64,000 bases of DNA from Rehmannia glutinosa (GCA_016081115.2 CM071932.1:60729639-60793638), one strand, 5' to 3'; positions 31,331-44,036 are shown, counted from the first letter of the stretch. The notes: generated by a model from the sequence alone, not told the origin. Numbers and translations: made by a program.

Positions 31331-31583
31331 TTGTAAATACATAGCTGCAAATTTTCCCTGTATTATAGCTCTGAGAATTTCCTTGTAATATCTATCCTCT
31401 TTGCAACCTAGCTTAGATACAGTTTGTAATGCATTATTTGTAGGAGCTTTGTTGCTTGTTGTAAACAGCAAAGGACAAGAATGCTATTATCAATAAAATT
31501 GATTATTCAAATCATACATTCTTTGTTACTACACTGCTTGTGTTTGCTGTTTATTTATTGTTTGTTTAAGTTTTGGCATCATC

Positions 31584-31597
31584 AAAAAGGGGGACAT
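31584..31597 (+). other. B2 polypurine tract
   Basis: AAAAAGGGGGACAT immediately before the 3' LTR, after the phrase GGCATCATC. It is the plus-strand primer. Confidence 0.75.
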
Positions 31598-33162
31598 TAT
31601 TAGGAAATTTATTTGTTAGATTTTGATGATACCATGTAAAACTTAGACTATGAAATTGGCACTCCATTTTCCTTGTAATTCCATATTGTAATAGATAGGA
31701 CTGAGAGAACTGAGTGAAGTCAGCTAAGTCAAAAATGCAAGAAGTCAACTGTGAACTAGAATGAGGACTCTGATGTGTGTCAGCTGAGTATGGCCATGAA
31801 GGAAGACAAGGACTCGACTGAAGGAGAGCGAGCTGAGGAACAACTATGTGAAGTTTGAGGAAGTGTCAGTCAAGTCAATGAAAGAAGCCAAGTCTATTAG
31901 TTGAAGTGATAGTTGAGTCCATCTTATTATTGGAGTAGACTCAACTCACAAGGGGTAAAGGCAGCAGTCAAGTCAAGACAACTGACATTGATCCGTTGGA
32001 AGGAAGTCAAGAATATTACTCGATATAGTAATATGTCCAAGCTGCTGGGTCTTAAAGTGTTTGGCACAGAAACATGTAAAAGGAATAAGCCAATGGAAAA
32101 CACTGAAGCTTGTGTCAGACCCTGTAAAGCTAAGAAGCCATTTAATACGAGGAAGGGTCAACATCACAAGTGTTGTACACCAAGAAAAGACAAGCCAACG
32201 AACAAGAATTGTCATTTGAAAATAGCCTATCAATTCAACGGGCAAATTTTCAAATGAGCACTATAAAAGGTTGAGGAAGCATTTGAGAAAAGGTGACCTT
32301 GATTACCTGAACCAAGCACGATCAAAGCAAGCAATATTCAAGCAAACATAACCTGCAATATTCTCAAAGCTTGTCATAGAATTTCTCAAGCCTAAAACTC
32401 AAAGAAACTCGATCCAACACATGTTGTGAAGGAAAGATAACTTCAACCAGTTAAAGTGGAAACATTTGAAGAACAAAAAAGGGGTCTACTCTTCAAGTTG
32501 AAGGACTTGTAGAAAGGTTCAAGGTCGAACCACGAGATTCAAGTTTGTTGGAGGGATGTGTGAACAAATCCAAGGACTTGAAAGTGAGCTGAAGTAGCAA
32601 GGCAGCTGTCTTGTGAAGAAGCGGAGTTGCAGGAGAAGTCAGCTTTGTGATCAAGGTTGTCTCTAGACTGAAAACTACTTTGTAACTTAATCTGTTACCT
32701 AGTAGATTCCTCCAGGAGTTGGAGAAGAGTGTATTAGAGGAATTACCCCATCCTCAAACCACTATAAAAATTACTTATGTCATTTTACTTTCAGCATTTA
32801 CTTTCTTGTATGTATTTTTATATATGTTGTTAGTTAATTTGCTAATCCAACTGATAAATAACAAGTGCTAAAACAAGTGTTAAAAATGATCTTTAGTCAA
32901 TCAAAAAGGTGTTAAGTCTTTCGCAGTTAAAACCAAATCAACTAAAGTTAAGTGTTAGCTTAAGCAGCCAAGTTATACTATCAACAACTATATCGAGTCT
33001 GTTGAGAGGGTAACTTAGTTGAATATAGCGAACCTAGTTGTCCCCCACACAGCTGATTTGAGTCAACTCTGTTAAACTTCTTAAAAAAATTAAAAGTTAA
33101 AATTTGGTAAGGTTTATTCAACCCCCCTTCTAAACCATACATCACCCTCCTTGGTACCTACA
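31598..33162 (+). repeat. B2 3' LTR
   Basis: Starts TATTAGGAAATTT (TG mutated to TA) and ends GGTACCTACA. Homologous along its length to 50698-52233 and 60624-62136. TATA box TATAAAAG at 32262-32269. U3 is rich in AGTCAA motifs. Confidence 0.85.
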
Positions 33163-33809
33163 AATACAATCTTCGTCCCTAAGATACAACAACTTTACTG
33201 TTCCAACTTAGCAGCACTTGCAAAAGTCAAAACTATAGCGAACTTAAGTGTATCAAGCTTTCAACCTTTGAAGGAAAAGATATCAACATGCTGGCTCCAC
33301 AGCGCGGTGCGCGCCTGCGCACCTCCAGTTAGAAACACTTAATGAATTAATTAAAATTAATTAATTAATTTTAAAAAGTTTTAAATAAATTTGGTCCAAA
33401 AAGTATAAGGGCCTTAAAGCCCAAGCCCAAGGCCCTTGACTCGGACCCGGGCCCGGGCTACGCACCGGCGGCGCTCGCGCGTGTGTGTTTTGAACCAAAC
33501 CCACAAGCATGTAGGTTCTCAACCCTTTAAAAACTTTGGTGCCCAAGGGCCCAAACCCAATTGTCCAACTTGGGATTTATAAATTGAACAAATTTTGGCT
33601 TTGTACTCTATGTGGGATGGAATATTTCTCCTTCCCCACATTTTTTATTTTTCATACCAATTTCTAGTTTTAAGTGGCTAACTTCTAGCGTTAATTTCTC
33701 ATTCACCCGGAATTGATTTTGAGAAATCTCAAATGTCAATCTCATCTACTCGCTAGAATTTTTACAAATAATTTAATTTCATTTTTCACTAATTGAAACC
33801 ACTTAGATC
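33163..33809. other. unassigned, possibly LTR-like sequence before A-del2
   Basis: Contains a GC-rich patch (33290-33480) with GCGCGC runs, ATTAATTA repeats at 33344-33372 and a TATA-like TTATAAA at 33569 followed by a CTCCTTCCCCACA leader-like stretch. This resembles part of a copia LTR, but ends and a partner cannot be found. It continues after A-del2 at 41705. Confidence 0.3.
33805..33809. repeat. 5-bp target-site duplication (AGATC), left copy
   Basis: AGATC precedes A-del2 and is repeated at 41700-41704 immediately after it. Confidence 0.88.
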
Positions 33810-35262
33810 TGTTTGATACAGGTTTTTATCTTAATTTTGATGATTTTATTTTTACACCAAAACAATGTTTTTAATTGTTGTCCAAATACTCCTAAATGAT
33901 TTAAAATGGTTTTAATATTTTCCGGAGTATTTCTTCAAGTTTTATTTCAGATAAAAATTCGACAACGCTTTTAATGAATTTGTGTTTATATGTTTTTACT
34001 TCAAAATAAGGTTCCTAAATGTTGTCTAAATACTCCCGATTGGTTTAAAATGTTTTTACTAAATTTCCGGAGTATTTCTTGAGTTTTATTTTCGACAATA
34101 ATCGGTCAACATTTCTGTCTCAAGGTCAACTGGTCGCCCTATAGGGCAACCCGTACTCAAGAGTCTGAGACTCGAGCCTGGAGTGAAAAACAAGAGTCGA
34201 CCGGTCGCCCTAGGTGCGGCCGTACTGCAAAGTGTTTGTTTGAAAGCAGAAACTTTGATCTTCAATTTCTCAAGGCGTGGACCGGTTGAACATAGGGGTG
34301 ACCGGTCGAACCCTACGTCGACCGGTCGCCCTATGTAAAAATGTTGTGTCATTTTTTGAACTTCTATTTTTGTGCGACCGGTCGCCCTATCTTTTGACAG
34401 CAAAATCTGACCGTTTGACAACAGACATCTTTTCCTTAAAATGTGGGATTGATTTCTAACAGCTATATTCTTGATTTTAATTGTATTTTTCTGTAGATTT
34501 TCAATCCCCAAGAGGAGCCTATGCTTGATCCATCATCTCCTATAAATAGAGGAAGTTTTGGAGCAACCAAACACAACAATTGAGATATAACACAACAAGA
34601 TACACTTCAAGCATATATTTGTTCTTTATTGTTATTATTCTTGTTGTAATTTTGCCTAGCTTATCACTTTCACATCCTTGAGGTCTAGGCTATTCTTGAT
34701 TACACTTTGCACTCAAATTGTAATATTCATTATTGAGTTGTAATCTTGATTTTTGGTTATCATTCAACACAAGATATCCTTGTGAGTGTTCTTGTGGTAA
34801 GAACACACTTGGATGATCTAGGTGATAGGTGCAAGAAGATTATGGTGATCTTCTTATTGAGGTGTTGAAGAATTTGGTATTCTTCAAGATTGAAGATTGT
34901 GGTGATCTTCACAAGGTGCCGTTGAAGGAAGATTGTGGTAATCTTCAAAGGGAGATTGTGGTAATCTCCAAAGGTGGTGTTGAAGAAGAGTGTGGTGCTC
35001 TTCAAGGTGTTGTAAGTTGAGTTGTATTAATTTTGGTAATTAATGAAATTCTTTTTCTTTTTGAAATCCATCCCGGATATACTGGGGTGGTAGTAGATTA
35101 GGCCCTAGGTGGGTTGAACTACTATAAATCGACGTGTGCTATTTACTTTTCGCACCTTTGTTATTATCTTTGAGCCTTCGGTTCGAAAAAGAGGGCATAA
35201 TTGAAAAGATGGAGATAATCTATTCACCCCCCTCTAGATTATCGTAGCCGCTTGGACTTACA
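33810..35262 (+). repeat. A-del2 left LTR
   Basis: 1453 bp, starts TGTTTGATAC and ends GGACTTACA. CGACCGGTCG at 34198, 34319 and 34375. TATA box at 34541-34548. Hairpins at 34786-35003. Confidence 0.92.
34786..35003 (+). repeat. GTGGT-loop hairpin array (A-del2 left LTR)
   Basis: Seven units as in A-del1. Two units read GTGGTGATCTTC, giving a U-G pair next to the loop that is only allowed in the sense RNA. The last stem pairs through GCTCTTC. Confidence 0.85.
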
Positions 35263-35264
35263 AG

Positions 35265-35277
35265 TGGTATCAAAGCC
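35265..35277 (+). other. A-del2 primer-binding site
   Basis: TGGTATCAAAGCC two bases after the LTR, as in the other family-A copies. Confidence 0.85.
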
Positions 35278-35416
35278 AAACTCTTTGGCAAGCTCGTTTC
35301 ACATCGCGAGTGAAGAGGAACGATCGTCGGCTACGAACGAAGCTCATTTTACCGGCACCTCCACCACCAAGCCACCTCTATTTGATTCCAAAAATTATAT
35401 ATTTTGGAAAGAAATA

Positions 35417-36723
35417 ATGGAATGTTATTTACAAGGTTGCGGGTTCGATATTTGGAACGTTGTCATAAATGGAAAAATCATTCCAATGATGAACACACCA
35501 CACACCTCCAAAGACTTCAAAGAGCTCAATGATGAAGAGAAGAAAATCATCTCCTTAAACGGTAAAACTCTCAATACTTTGTATTGTTCATTTACTAATT
35601 TGGAATATGAACATATTGTAAGAATTCGATCGGCACATGAAGTATGGCAAAAATTAGGAGCCATCTATGGAGTATTTGCAAATGAAAGGAGTCAAACAAA
35701 AGCTTCTACTTCTCAAAGGGATACAAGCTCCAATCTAAGGAACAAGCCTCTTACAACTCCCAACTATGAAGAAGTTGAATATTGTTTTATGGGCATCAAA
35801 GAAGAAAACGAGGTATGTCTTAAACCCTATACTTCATATGATATTGTTACTCAAAATGATTATAGTGATTTGCAAATGATTTTGATGATCTTCAAAATGA
35901 ATTCCAAAATTTACTTATTAAGTACAAAAATTTGAAAAAGGAATTCATTGTTTTGAAAAATGATAAGGATAGTTTATTTACTTCCTATGAATCACTATCA
36001 TGTGCTCACACCACCACACTTGACAAGGTTAGAAACCTTGAAAAAGAAAATAGTACTCTTGTTAATTGCATGAAAAAGGATTTATCTAAATCCAACTTGA
36101 GTACCGATGAAATTGTTGATTGTTGTGATAATTCGAAACTAGAACTTGATCATAAGTTTAATGTTGTCAATCATATGAAAAAGAATCAAGTCTCTAAGCG
36201 TGTTGGTCATTATGCTCCTAGAATTATTACTTGCTTTTATTGCGGTAAAAAGGGTCATACGGTAAATACTTGTCGGGCTAGAAATAGCTCTAATTATTGT
36301 TGGAGACCTAAAAGTCTCAAAGCTAATCCTAAAGGACCCAAACACTTGAGGGTACCATAAAATAATGTTTTATTAGGTACCCGGCGAAATAATAATCGGA
36401 GAAAATTCATACCGCCAAGAAGACATCAAATGACCAATTCATTTGGTCAAAGGAGAAAATGTTTTCAACAAAGTCACTTTCCAAGAAGAGGAAATAATCA
36501 AAAATGGGAAGAACACAATCCTTGGAAATGGCAAAGACAACATCAACAAGATGATTTCCAAGAGAAAGACACTTTCAAAAATGGGAAAGCCACAATGCTT
36601 GGAAATGGAGAAATTGGAGAAGTCATCATCAACAAGATGATTCTCAAAGGGGAAGATATCATCAACAATGGGAACGGCACAACCCATGGAAATGGTGTAA
36701 TTGGTAAACCGTATCTCCCCATT
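35417..36723 (+). pseudogene. A-del2 partial Gag with zinc knuckle and basic tail
   Basis: Starts MECYLQGCGFDIWNVVING; frame runs to 35935, then shifts by one (a deletion near 35875 relative to A-del1) to 35932-36360 with the coiled-coil part and zinc knuckle CFYCGKKGHTVNTC. A TAA at 36358-36360 replaces the CAA of A-del1. The same frame then continues through a basic Asn/Gln/Trp-rich tail (GNNQKWEEHNPWKWQRQHQQ) to 36723. The A-aut start codon position reads TCG. Same 100-residue core deletion as A-del1. Confidence 0.68.
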
Positions 36724-37328
36724 TAAATATGCATTTTATTTTGTTAGTATGCATGTTTTTATTGCAAATGAGTTTTCATTATTTTTAAAATTTAGGTCTT
36801 CAATATATTTGTGAGTTTCAAATTTTTTAAAGAAGACCTTGCATGATATTTCTAAAACTCTTGTGCATTTAATTAGACTTATGTGGTTTATTATATATTA
36901 TGTATTTTTATAGCATAAGCATTTTTATCTCCTATTATTTGCCTACACTTGTGCTATTGTGCAAATTTTGTTTAAGAATTGTGTAGGGCATATATCTCAT
37001 ATTCATTGGCTATCGTCTATTAGAAATTCTCAAACCATCGAGGTATGTTCACTCGTATTATTAGAACTCGTTATTATGTTTATGCACATCTTTAATATAT
37101 TTCACTTCAACCCCTTAAGTGCCCCTAAATGATTTTGCAAATTTTTCTTAAAAGGGCACTACTTGGCAAATCTCGATTTTCTTGTATATACGTGTTTCCG
37201 AAACTCGTATTTATTGGACTCGGTCCATAATTATCTTTTTGCAAAGTTTTAAAACTTTTGGGGTGAAAAATCGAATTTTTGAAAAACCTGAAGAATGAAA
37301 AATTGCACTGGGACGGTCAAAGCTGGGG
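36724..37328 (+). other. pol-deletion spacer of A-del2
   Basis: No frame. Aligns with 4925-5572 of A-del1, including GAGGTATGT and the TTTTAAAACTTTTGGGGTG stretch. Confidence 0.5.
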
Positions 37329-37358
37329 CGACCGGTCGCACCCCACCTCGACCGGTCG
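37329..37358 (+). promoter_or_regulatory. two CGACCGGTCG palindromes at 20-bp spacing
   Basis: Copies at 37329-37338 and 37349-37358, 20 bp apart, about 180 bp before the third-ORF ATG, as at 5593 and 5613 in A-del1. Confidence 0.6.
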
Positions 37359-37535
37359 CCCAGGCAAAATTTTTGGGATATAACTCGTCTGTCTTCAATT
37401 CTGAAACAGAACATCAAAACCCTCCCTTCGCACAGCAGCAAAAAATCACCCCCTTTTTCATAAAATCCTCATTTCTTCATCAATCTTTACGGTTCTTGTT
37501 GCTAATCCTCTTATTTTTGCAAGAATCTTACATAT

Positions 37536-38874
37536 ATGGCTCCTCCAAGAAATTTCACCGGTCAAAATCCCACTTCCAAGAGAAGAAAGGGCGGAGAGGT
37601 TTCTTCGAGAAATCGGCAAGACAAAGCCAAACAAAGGGATATTCGAGCTGCCCAAAAGAACGTGGCTCAAGAACGTGATGACATTCAAAATCCTATACTC
37701 TCTCGGGCCCAAATTGCCGAGCTCCGCGGAACAATTTTGCTCAAAATTGCCGTTGGGCGAAAAGTAAGAAATCTTTTATTACTCAAGCTCCCCATTCTAA
37801 TAATGTTCTTAATTTCATCAATAAATATGCGGAGTGGTACTATGAGATTCGGGAATGGGAGGAAAGTCGATTGCTCGGACTAAAATTTATCGTTTTAATT
37901 CATTTGCTAATGAATATCCTACTATTAGAGGATTCTTTGAGGAGCAAGATTGGATGTTTTCATGGGAGCATGCATATGTTTTGTATGATGATGATATTAT
38001 CCAACATTTTTATGCAAATATGTGGGTGCAATATGATGTTGATGATAGAAAGCCTATTGCGGTAAATTCGTTTGTAAAAGGTCGTCACTTTAGGTGGACA
38101 CCTAATGAAATTTGTCGGTTTCTACATGTTAGAGAAGGTGGTTGGGACTTTTTCGCTTGTGCTATTTGGAATGATGATATGTTGGGGGTGTCTATGAGAG
38201 AAGTTAAGACCTATTTGGGCGTATGGCCAAAGTATTCATTGTTGGCGATGACATTTGAGCACCGAATTTTATCATTATTGTCGCCATCTTGTATTTGTGG
38301 AAAAGCGGGTAAAATGCCTAGCAACATGGACTATTTTTTGACTTATAAGATTGCTAGAAGGGAACCGCTTAACTTTGGCGCCATTCTTATTCAATGTCTA
38401 ATTGAGTCTATCACTCAAGGAAATAAGAAGTTTGTTATGGGCAATTGGATTTGTAAACTTCTTATACAATCGGGACTACCTTCGTCGGAATGTAATTCGG
38501 AGGTATTTCAAAATGACTTTGACATTGATAATATCTCCCAAATGGTCACTATGCGCAAAAATATGGACATCCGACCAACTAAGATGGCTAAAGGAAGAGG
38601 CCAAGATTCCCCAGATCAAAACAACTTCTTTGATGATGCCGAGGCTGCGAGATTGGCAGAGGAAGGCGAACAGAGCAATCCGGAGGGTAATACCGGTGCT
38701 CAACCTTCTAGGAGGTACACCCAAGCCGAATTTGATGATTTAAGATCTTTTCATGAAGCTAGGTATGAGGCTTTGGAGCAAAAGGCCTCGAAAATGCAAA
38801 AATCAATCGGCAAGTTGAAGAAATTCATCAAAGATTTTATTCCCGGAACTTGCTTCTCTTCGGACGAGGATTGA
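37536..38874 (+). pseudogene. A-del2 third ORF with two frameshifts
   Basis: ATG at 37536 (MAPPRNFTGQNPTSKRRKGG), TGA at 38872. Relative to A-del1 one base is missing near 37743 and another near 37850; the long frame resumes at 37855 (MGGKSIARTKIYRF). The later part is very similar to A-del1, including FYANMWVQYD, GRHFRWTPNEICRFL and the C-terminal coiled coil. In 75 aligned codons (38390-38615 against 6649-6874) I count 16 silent and 5 replacement changes. Confidence 0.78.
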
Positions 38875-39765
38875 TGTCCCCACCCCTTTACTTTCTAGCA
38901 TTTTCTTTCTTGTTCACGTTGTCTTGTATTCCTTTTGACTTTCTTGTAAAACTCTTTCGTACTAATGAGATTTGCTTGTTTTCTTGAAAGGGTTAAAATT
39001 GCAAGTTGATAATGACTTGTGGATGATCATGATGGAGTATTTTTTGGTAACAATACTCTAGTTTGGCATATTTTGGTATTGGTATGAAGTACTTGATGGT
39101 AAAAGGGCTTCTTTTAAATTTTTGCATAAATGCATTTGAGATGCTTTGATCATTTTGCTTAGATGGGTTATTTGGGACATTTGTAATGTCTAATATACAT
39201 TGTTTGATGCTTGACATGTATTACTTGATGGCTCTTTAATTTTTGCTTGATGGCTCTTTAATTTTTGCTTGATGGCATTCGTAATGCCTTGATCTTTTTT
39301 GCCAATATGAATGCCTTGATCTTTTTGGCCAATATTATCTCAATTGGGTTGAACCCTTGAGTTTATGACTTTCTTGTATATCTCTTGCTATATTTTGCAT
39401 ATGATCTTGATGGGCTTAGATATATTGTTGTATTGTTTGGTAATGAAAATTTATGGCTTGGATCATTTACAAGGGATATATACAATTTCTTTTAATTTTC
39501 AAGCCCACAAAGTGTTCGATTCAATGTCACAATGAAATTTTCAACTTCTACATGAGTCTCTTATTTTCAGATGTCTTAAAATCTTATTAGGATCATGTTT
39601 TTGGCTAACAAAATGAGCTTATGAACTCTTCATGATACATCTCTCCCTTTCTTCTTTGGTTTTTAAGCTTAAATTTCTCAATGGTTGATAAACCGTCTCT
39701 TTAGCGCAGTTTGAGTATTTGTATGATGTTTTTGTCATCCTAACATTCTTTTTGATGATTCCAAA
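38875..39765 (+). other. 3' untranslated region of A-del2
   Basis: Aligns with 7138-7951 of A-del1. Keeps a GAGTATT hairpin near 39032-39056; the second hairpin stem is broken by GGGCTTC. A short direct repeat of TTTGCTTGATGGC occurs at about 39239-39273. Confidence 0.5.
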
Positions 39766-40208
39766 GGGGGAGAAACAGGAAATTGGTTCATTAGCTCAAA
39801 GAAGCTAATAAAAGCTCGTTATAAAAGCTATAAGCTATGGCTCTTTAAAGCCATAAGTTGTGAATTATATTTAGTCCAATTGTTGCTTGATGGACTTATA
39901 TACTTGTCTAATGATGTTTTATTGACAGGGGGAGCTTATAAGCTCTTGAACAATTTGTAAAAGCTAAGCTTTTAGCTTATGAATAATTGCTTTCTCATAA
40001 TTCTTGATGTGCTTGTTGATAGGGGGAGCTTGTGCTTATTATGCCTATTATTGAATATAATTACTCCCTTTCTTGGTTGCTTATGTATTTTGGAAATTTT
40101 GGTTGCTTCCAAACGGTTAGATGTTTTTACCGGAAAATCGTTTTTAAAATTGTCCTCCTAATATATCTAAAAATTGTTTTGGTTTGTAATCATCAAAAAT
40201 GGGGAGAT
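39766..40208 (+). other. purine tracts and polypurine tract of A-del2
   Basis: GGGGGAG at 39766, 39928 and 40022, then AAAAATGGGGAGAT at 40195-40208 against the right LTR. The final tract has one G to T change compared with A-del1. Confidence 0.68.
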
Positions 40209-41699
40209 TGTTTGATACATGTTTTTATCTTAATTTTGATGATTTTATTTTTACACCAAAACAATGTTTTTAATTGTTGTCCAAATACTCCTAAATGATT
40301 TTAAATGGTTTTAATATTTTCCGGAGTATTTCTTCAAGTTTTATTTCAGATAAAAATTGGACAACACTTTTAATGAATTTGTGTTTATATGTTTTTACTT
40401 CAAAACAAGGTTCCTAAATGTTGTCTAAATACTACCGATTGGTTTAACATGCTTTTACTAAATTTTTGGAGTATTTCTTGAGTTTTATTTTCGACATTAA
40501 TCAGACAACATTTTTGTCTCAAGGTCAACCGGTCGCCCTATAGGGCAACCCGTACCTGAAGAGTATAGAATTCGAGCCTGGAGTGAAAAACAAAGACGCG
40601 ACCGACGCCTCGCCGTCGTCGGCCGGTCGAGTCGGCCGGTCGCCTTAGGTGCGACCGATACCTGCAAGTGTTTGCTGAAACAGAAACTTTGATCTTCAAT
40701 TTCTCAAGGCGTGGACCGGTTGAACATAGGGGTGACCGGTCGAACCCTACGTCGACCGGTCGCCCTATGTAAAAATGTTGTGTCATTTGTTGAACTTCTA
40801 TTTCTGTGCAGCCGGTCGCCCTATCTTTTGACAGCAAAATATGACCGTTTGACAGCAGACATCTTTTCCTTAAAATGTGGGATTGATTTCTAACAACTAT
40901 ATTCTTGATTTTAATTGTATTTTTCTGTAGATTTTCAATCCCCAAGAGGAGCCTATGCTTGATCAATCATCTCCTATAAATAGAGAAAGTTTTGGAGCAA
41001 CCAAACACAACAATTGAGATACAACACAACAAGATACACTTCAAGCATATGTTTGTTCTTCATTGTTATTATTCTTGTTGTAATTTTCCCTAGCTTATCA
41101 CTTTCACATCCTTGAGGACTAGGCTATTCTTGATTACACTTTGCACTCAAATTGTAATATTCATTATTGAGTTGTAATCTTGATTTTTGGTTATCATTCA
41201 ACACAAGATATCCTTGTGAGTGTTCTTGTGGTAAGAACACACTTGGATGATCTAGGTGATAGGTGCAAGAAGATTGTGGTGATCTTCTTATTGAGGTGTT
41301 GAAGAATTTGGTATTCTTCAAAATTGAAGATTGTGGTGATCTTCACAAGGTGTCGTTGAAGGAAGATTGTGGTAATCTTCAAAGGGAGATTGTGGTAATC
41401 TCCAAAGGTGGTGTTGAAGAAGAGTGTGGTGCTCTTCAAGGTGTTGTAAGTTGAAGTTGTATTAATTTTGGTAATTAATAAAATTCTTTTTCTTTTTTGA
41501 AATCCATCCCAGATATACTGGGGTGGTAGTAGATTAGGCCTTAGGTGGGTTCAACTACTATAAATCGACGTGTGCTATTTACTTTTCGCACCTTTGTTAT
41601 TATCTTTGAGCCTTCGGTTCGAAAAAGAGGGCATAATTGAAAAGATGGAGATAATCTATTCACCCCCCCTCTAGATTATCGTAGCCGCTTAGACTTATA
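40209..41699 (+). repeat. A-del2 right LTR
   Basis: 1491 bp. TATA box 40975-40982, hairpins 41220-41437, exact palindrome at 40753-40762. The 40590-40670 patch differs greatly from the left LTR (34185-34245), while flanks match well. Confidence 0.92.
41220..41437 (+). repeat. GTGGT-loop hairpin array (A-del2 right LTR)
   Basis: Seven units in the same order; the units at 41268-41288 and about 41325-41345 carry sense-only U-G pairs next to the loop. Confidence 0.85.
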
Positions 41700-41704
41700 A
41701 GATC

Positions 41705-42222
41705 TTTGGTCAAAATTGGGTCAACACCCAATTTAACATGATCAAATTCCAATAGGGCTGACCCTTATTGACATCTCTATTGTTGTGGTGTGTTTGTAGA
41801 TTTGAGAAAAAAGAATAATAAAAAGATGAAGAAAAAATGTGCAAAAGGAAATCAGATTTTGCTCAGACAAAAAAAAATGTAATTAACATAAAATTGGGAA
41901 ATTTGCATCCCCAAGAAACTGAATTTTTTGCAAATTGTCCAAAGGAATTTTTGTCTCAAAACATTTTGTGTTGACAGGCACTCAACCTTATGTTGTATCG
42001 ATATTGTCGACATAATTTGTAAGACAAGGAACGTATATGTTTACATGGAATGGTTACTATCCCCATAACTTTTATTTGGAATTAGAAGCTATTAATTTTA
42101 GCTTTCTTTTTCTAAAAACAAACTGTAGTTTCTCGAGGCATTTATAACAGTGCCTAGGTTTTGGGTTATTTGACGATTTGTGGTATTTGCCATTTTTGCA
42201 GAGTTGGGGTGATTTGTGGGAG
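41705..42222. other. unassigned flank between A-del2 and the hAT-like element
   Basis: Continues the sequence interrupted at 33809. No coding frame or terminus recognised. Its last seven bases GTGGGAG (42216-42222) are the left duplication of the next element. Confidence 0.3.
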
Positions 42223-42997
42223 CAGGGACGGATCCAGAAATTTTTTACAACGGGGGCACAAAATAAGTACAATTATAAACTAGATGCTACAAAAAATACC
42301 CTTATTTTTTGGGAAAAAAATACTTCTTTATGCCAATTGGACATTGGTTTATGTACTGTTTTGTTTTACTTCTGTGTGCCCATAGTTAAGTTTTTGGACA
42401 TTTATACGTTTTTACTTATTTATATGTTATTTCTTGATTATTCTATGTTGTTTTTATGTTGTTTCTATTGTTTCTTGGTTGTTTCTATGTTGTTTCAGTA
42501 TTATTTCGATGTTTCAATGTATTGAATTAAAAATTGGATTGTGTTGTTTCTATTTTTGTTTTTGTGTTGTTTCCATATTGTTCAAATTTATTTTGTTTCA
42601 ATATGTGTTATTTCAAGTTGTGTTTCTTGGTTCTGTCTGGGGTTTCGAGTATAAAATTGAATTTTTTAATTGTGACATAAATTTTATTTCAGTAAAATTT
42701 TATTAGTAGAAACATGTTCGAAATAACATCATAAAAAATAGTCCACAAAAAAATATGTGAGCGTAAAAACGTATTTTTTCTAATAATGTAAGGTAATTTT
42801 GTTATTTTTCGTATAAACTACATCAAAAATAAAATAAGCACAAATATAAACTACATTAAAAAAGTTAAGGGTCACACTTAAAATTTTTTCTAACCTAATT
42901 AATAGTTTTAAAAAAAATAATAAATAATAAAGGATAAAAATAATAAAAAATAAGGGGGGTACGTGCCCCCGTGTTGGGGACTATACGTCCGTCTATG
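42223..42997. mobile_element. hAT-like non-autonomous DNA element
   Basis: Ends CAGGGACGGA (left) and, reverse complemented, CATAGACGGAC (right) form short imperfect inverted repeats, with a further ACGGGGGCAC match inside. Flanked by GTGGGAG on both sides (42216-42222 and 42998-43004), close to the 8-bp duplications of hAT elements. No transposase. The interior (42400-42800) is the GTTGTTTC-rich repeat also seen at 48.7-49.3 kb. Confidence 0.5.
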
Positions 42998-43007
42998 GTG
43001 GGAGTTT

Positions 43008-44036
43008 TAAATTTTTAGGTGGAGGCGCCACTAGAAATGGCGCCTATTAAGAAAGCGCCAATCCCAATGGCGTCTCCTGTCCATGTTTTTTTTCACAATA
43101 TAATTTTTTTAAGTTTGAATTTTCGAAAATTTCTTTCAAATATTAAATAAGTACACAAATTTTGGATAACTATAATATGAAATATTACTGAATCAATACC
43201 CGATTAAATAATAAAACTTAAAACACATATTTTAAAAAATGGGATAAATTTGTTGAAATAGACTGGGAATTGGAGGACTTGTTTATTAAAGTGTTGGGGC
43301 AATAACCAATTGCGCCTGGGAGCCGCAATTGGTTATTACTAGGCGCAATTGGTTATTGCGCCAACCCAATTTTTCGTTTTATTCTTTAATCCAGGCACCT
43401 CGATTAAAGAATTAAAAAAAAATTTTGGTTGGCGCAATAACCCATCGCACCTCTCATTGTGCTGAAATTCCACACGCAATTAGTTTTCGAGTTTTTATCG
43501 GATTTGATCGGGTGGCAACAGTTATTTTTAATCACTCGATTTTACTACAAAAACTGACTTGACATGTGATCAGTTCCCAGTCGAATCGGTCGGTCCAATT
43601 TTAACAACAATGATTTTTAACATGCGCTGAGTTCACCAACATCCACCGAACATTTGTAGACCACATATTAGAATTTTATGTATGAATATTCAAATTGATT
43701 CGTATATATTCGAATAATGAGATGACGTTTCTTATTCCAGTTTTCTATTGTGTAATTTCTTATTGTTTTTAAATATTTGTGGTAGGTTTTATTATTTAAT
43801 CTAGTTTTGATTCAGTAATATTTCATATTATAGTTATCTAAAAATAGTGTATTTATTTAATATTTGAAAGGAATTTTTGAAAATTCAAAATTAAAAAAAA
43901 AAAAAATTGTAAGTGCCAATTTGACTGGCACCCACAAAACCACACAAAAACAAAAACATGGGTAGGAGGCGCCATTAGGATTGGCGCCTTCTTAGTAGCC
44001 GCCCTTTCTAGTGGCGTCTCCACCTAAAATTTTAGA
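43008..44036. mobile_element. fold-back element with long GGCGCC-rich inverted repeats
   Basis: The left arm (about 43016-43225) and the right arm (about 43790-44026) are reverse complements over more than 200 bp. The outermost parts carry AGGTGGAG, GGCGCCACTAGAAA and GCGCCAATCC. Nothing coding inside. Long terminal inverted repeats suit a MULE-type or fold-back element; a 9-bp duplication is suggested only by AAATTTT on both sides. Confidence 0.65.
43296..43455. repeat. inner inverted repeats of the fold-back element
   Basis: GGCGCAATTGGTTATTGCGCC and GCAATAACCAATTGCGCC-type segments recur in both orientations, giving a second nested set of hairpins at the centre of the element. Confidence 0.5.

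Larger units (their letters stand above)
26085..33162 (+). mobile_element. B2: 5'-truncated SIRE-like copia element (family B)
   Basis: Begins in the last residues of gag (GPRQVWVP), with no 5' LTR, and runs through protease, integrase, RT, RNase H, a leader, a third ORF, polypurine tract and 3' LTR. It is collinear with B1 (54530-60000). Many in-frame stops show age. The junction at about 26085 joins it head-to-head with the minus-strand Tork fragment. Confidence 0.85.
33810..41699 (+). mobile_element. A-del2: second pol-less family-A copia element
   Basis: Same build as A-del1: LTR, TGGTATCAAAGCC primer site, truncated Gag with zinc knuckle, palindromes, third ORF, purine tracts, LTR, bounded by AGATC duplications. 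The right LTR ends TTATA instead of TTACA. More decayed than A-del1, with frameshifts in Gag and the third ORF. Two independent copies with the same pol deletion show that this is a propagated non-autonomous family. Confidence 0.92.

Noticed and set aside
35252..35416. Long Gag frame starting inside the LTR end and primer site
   Set aside because: It would begin at TTG within the LTR and read through the tRNA primer site; the first usable ATG is at 35417.
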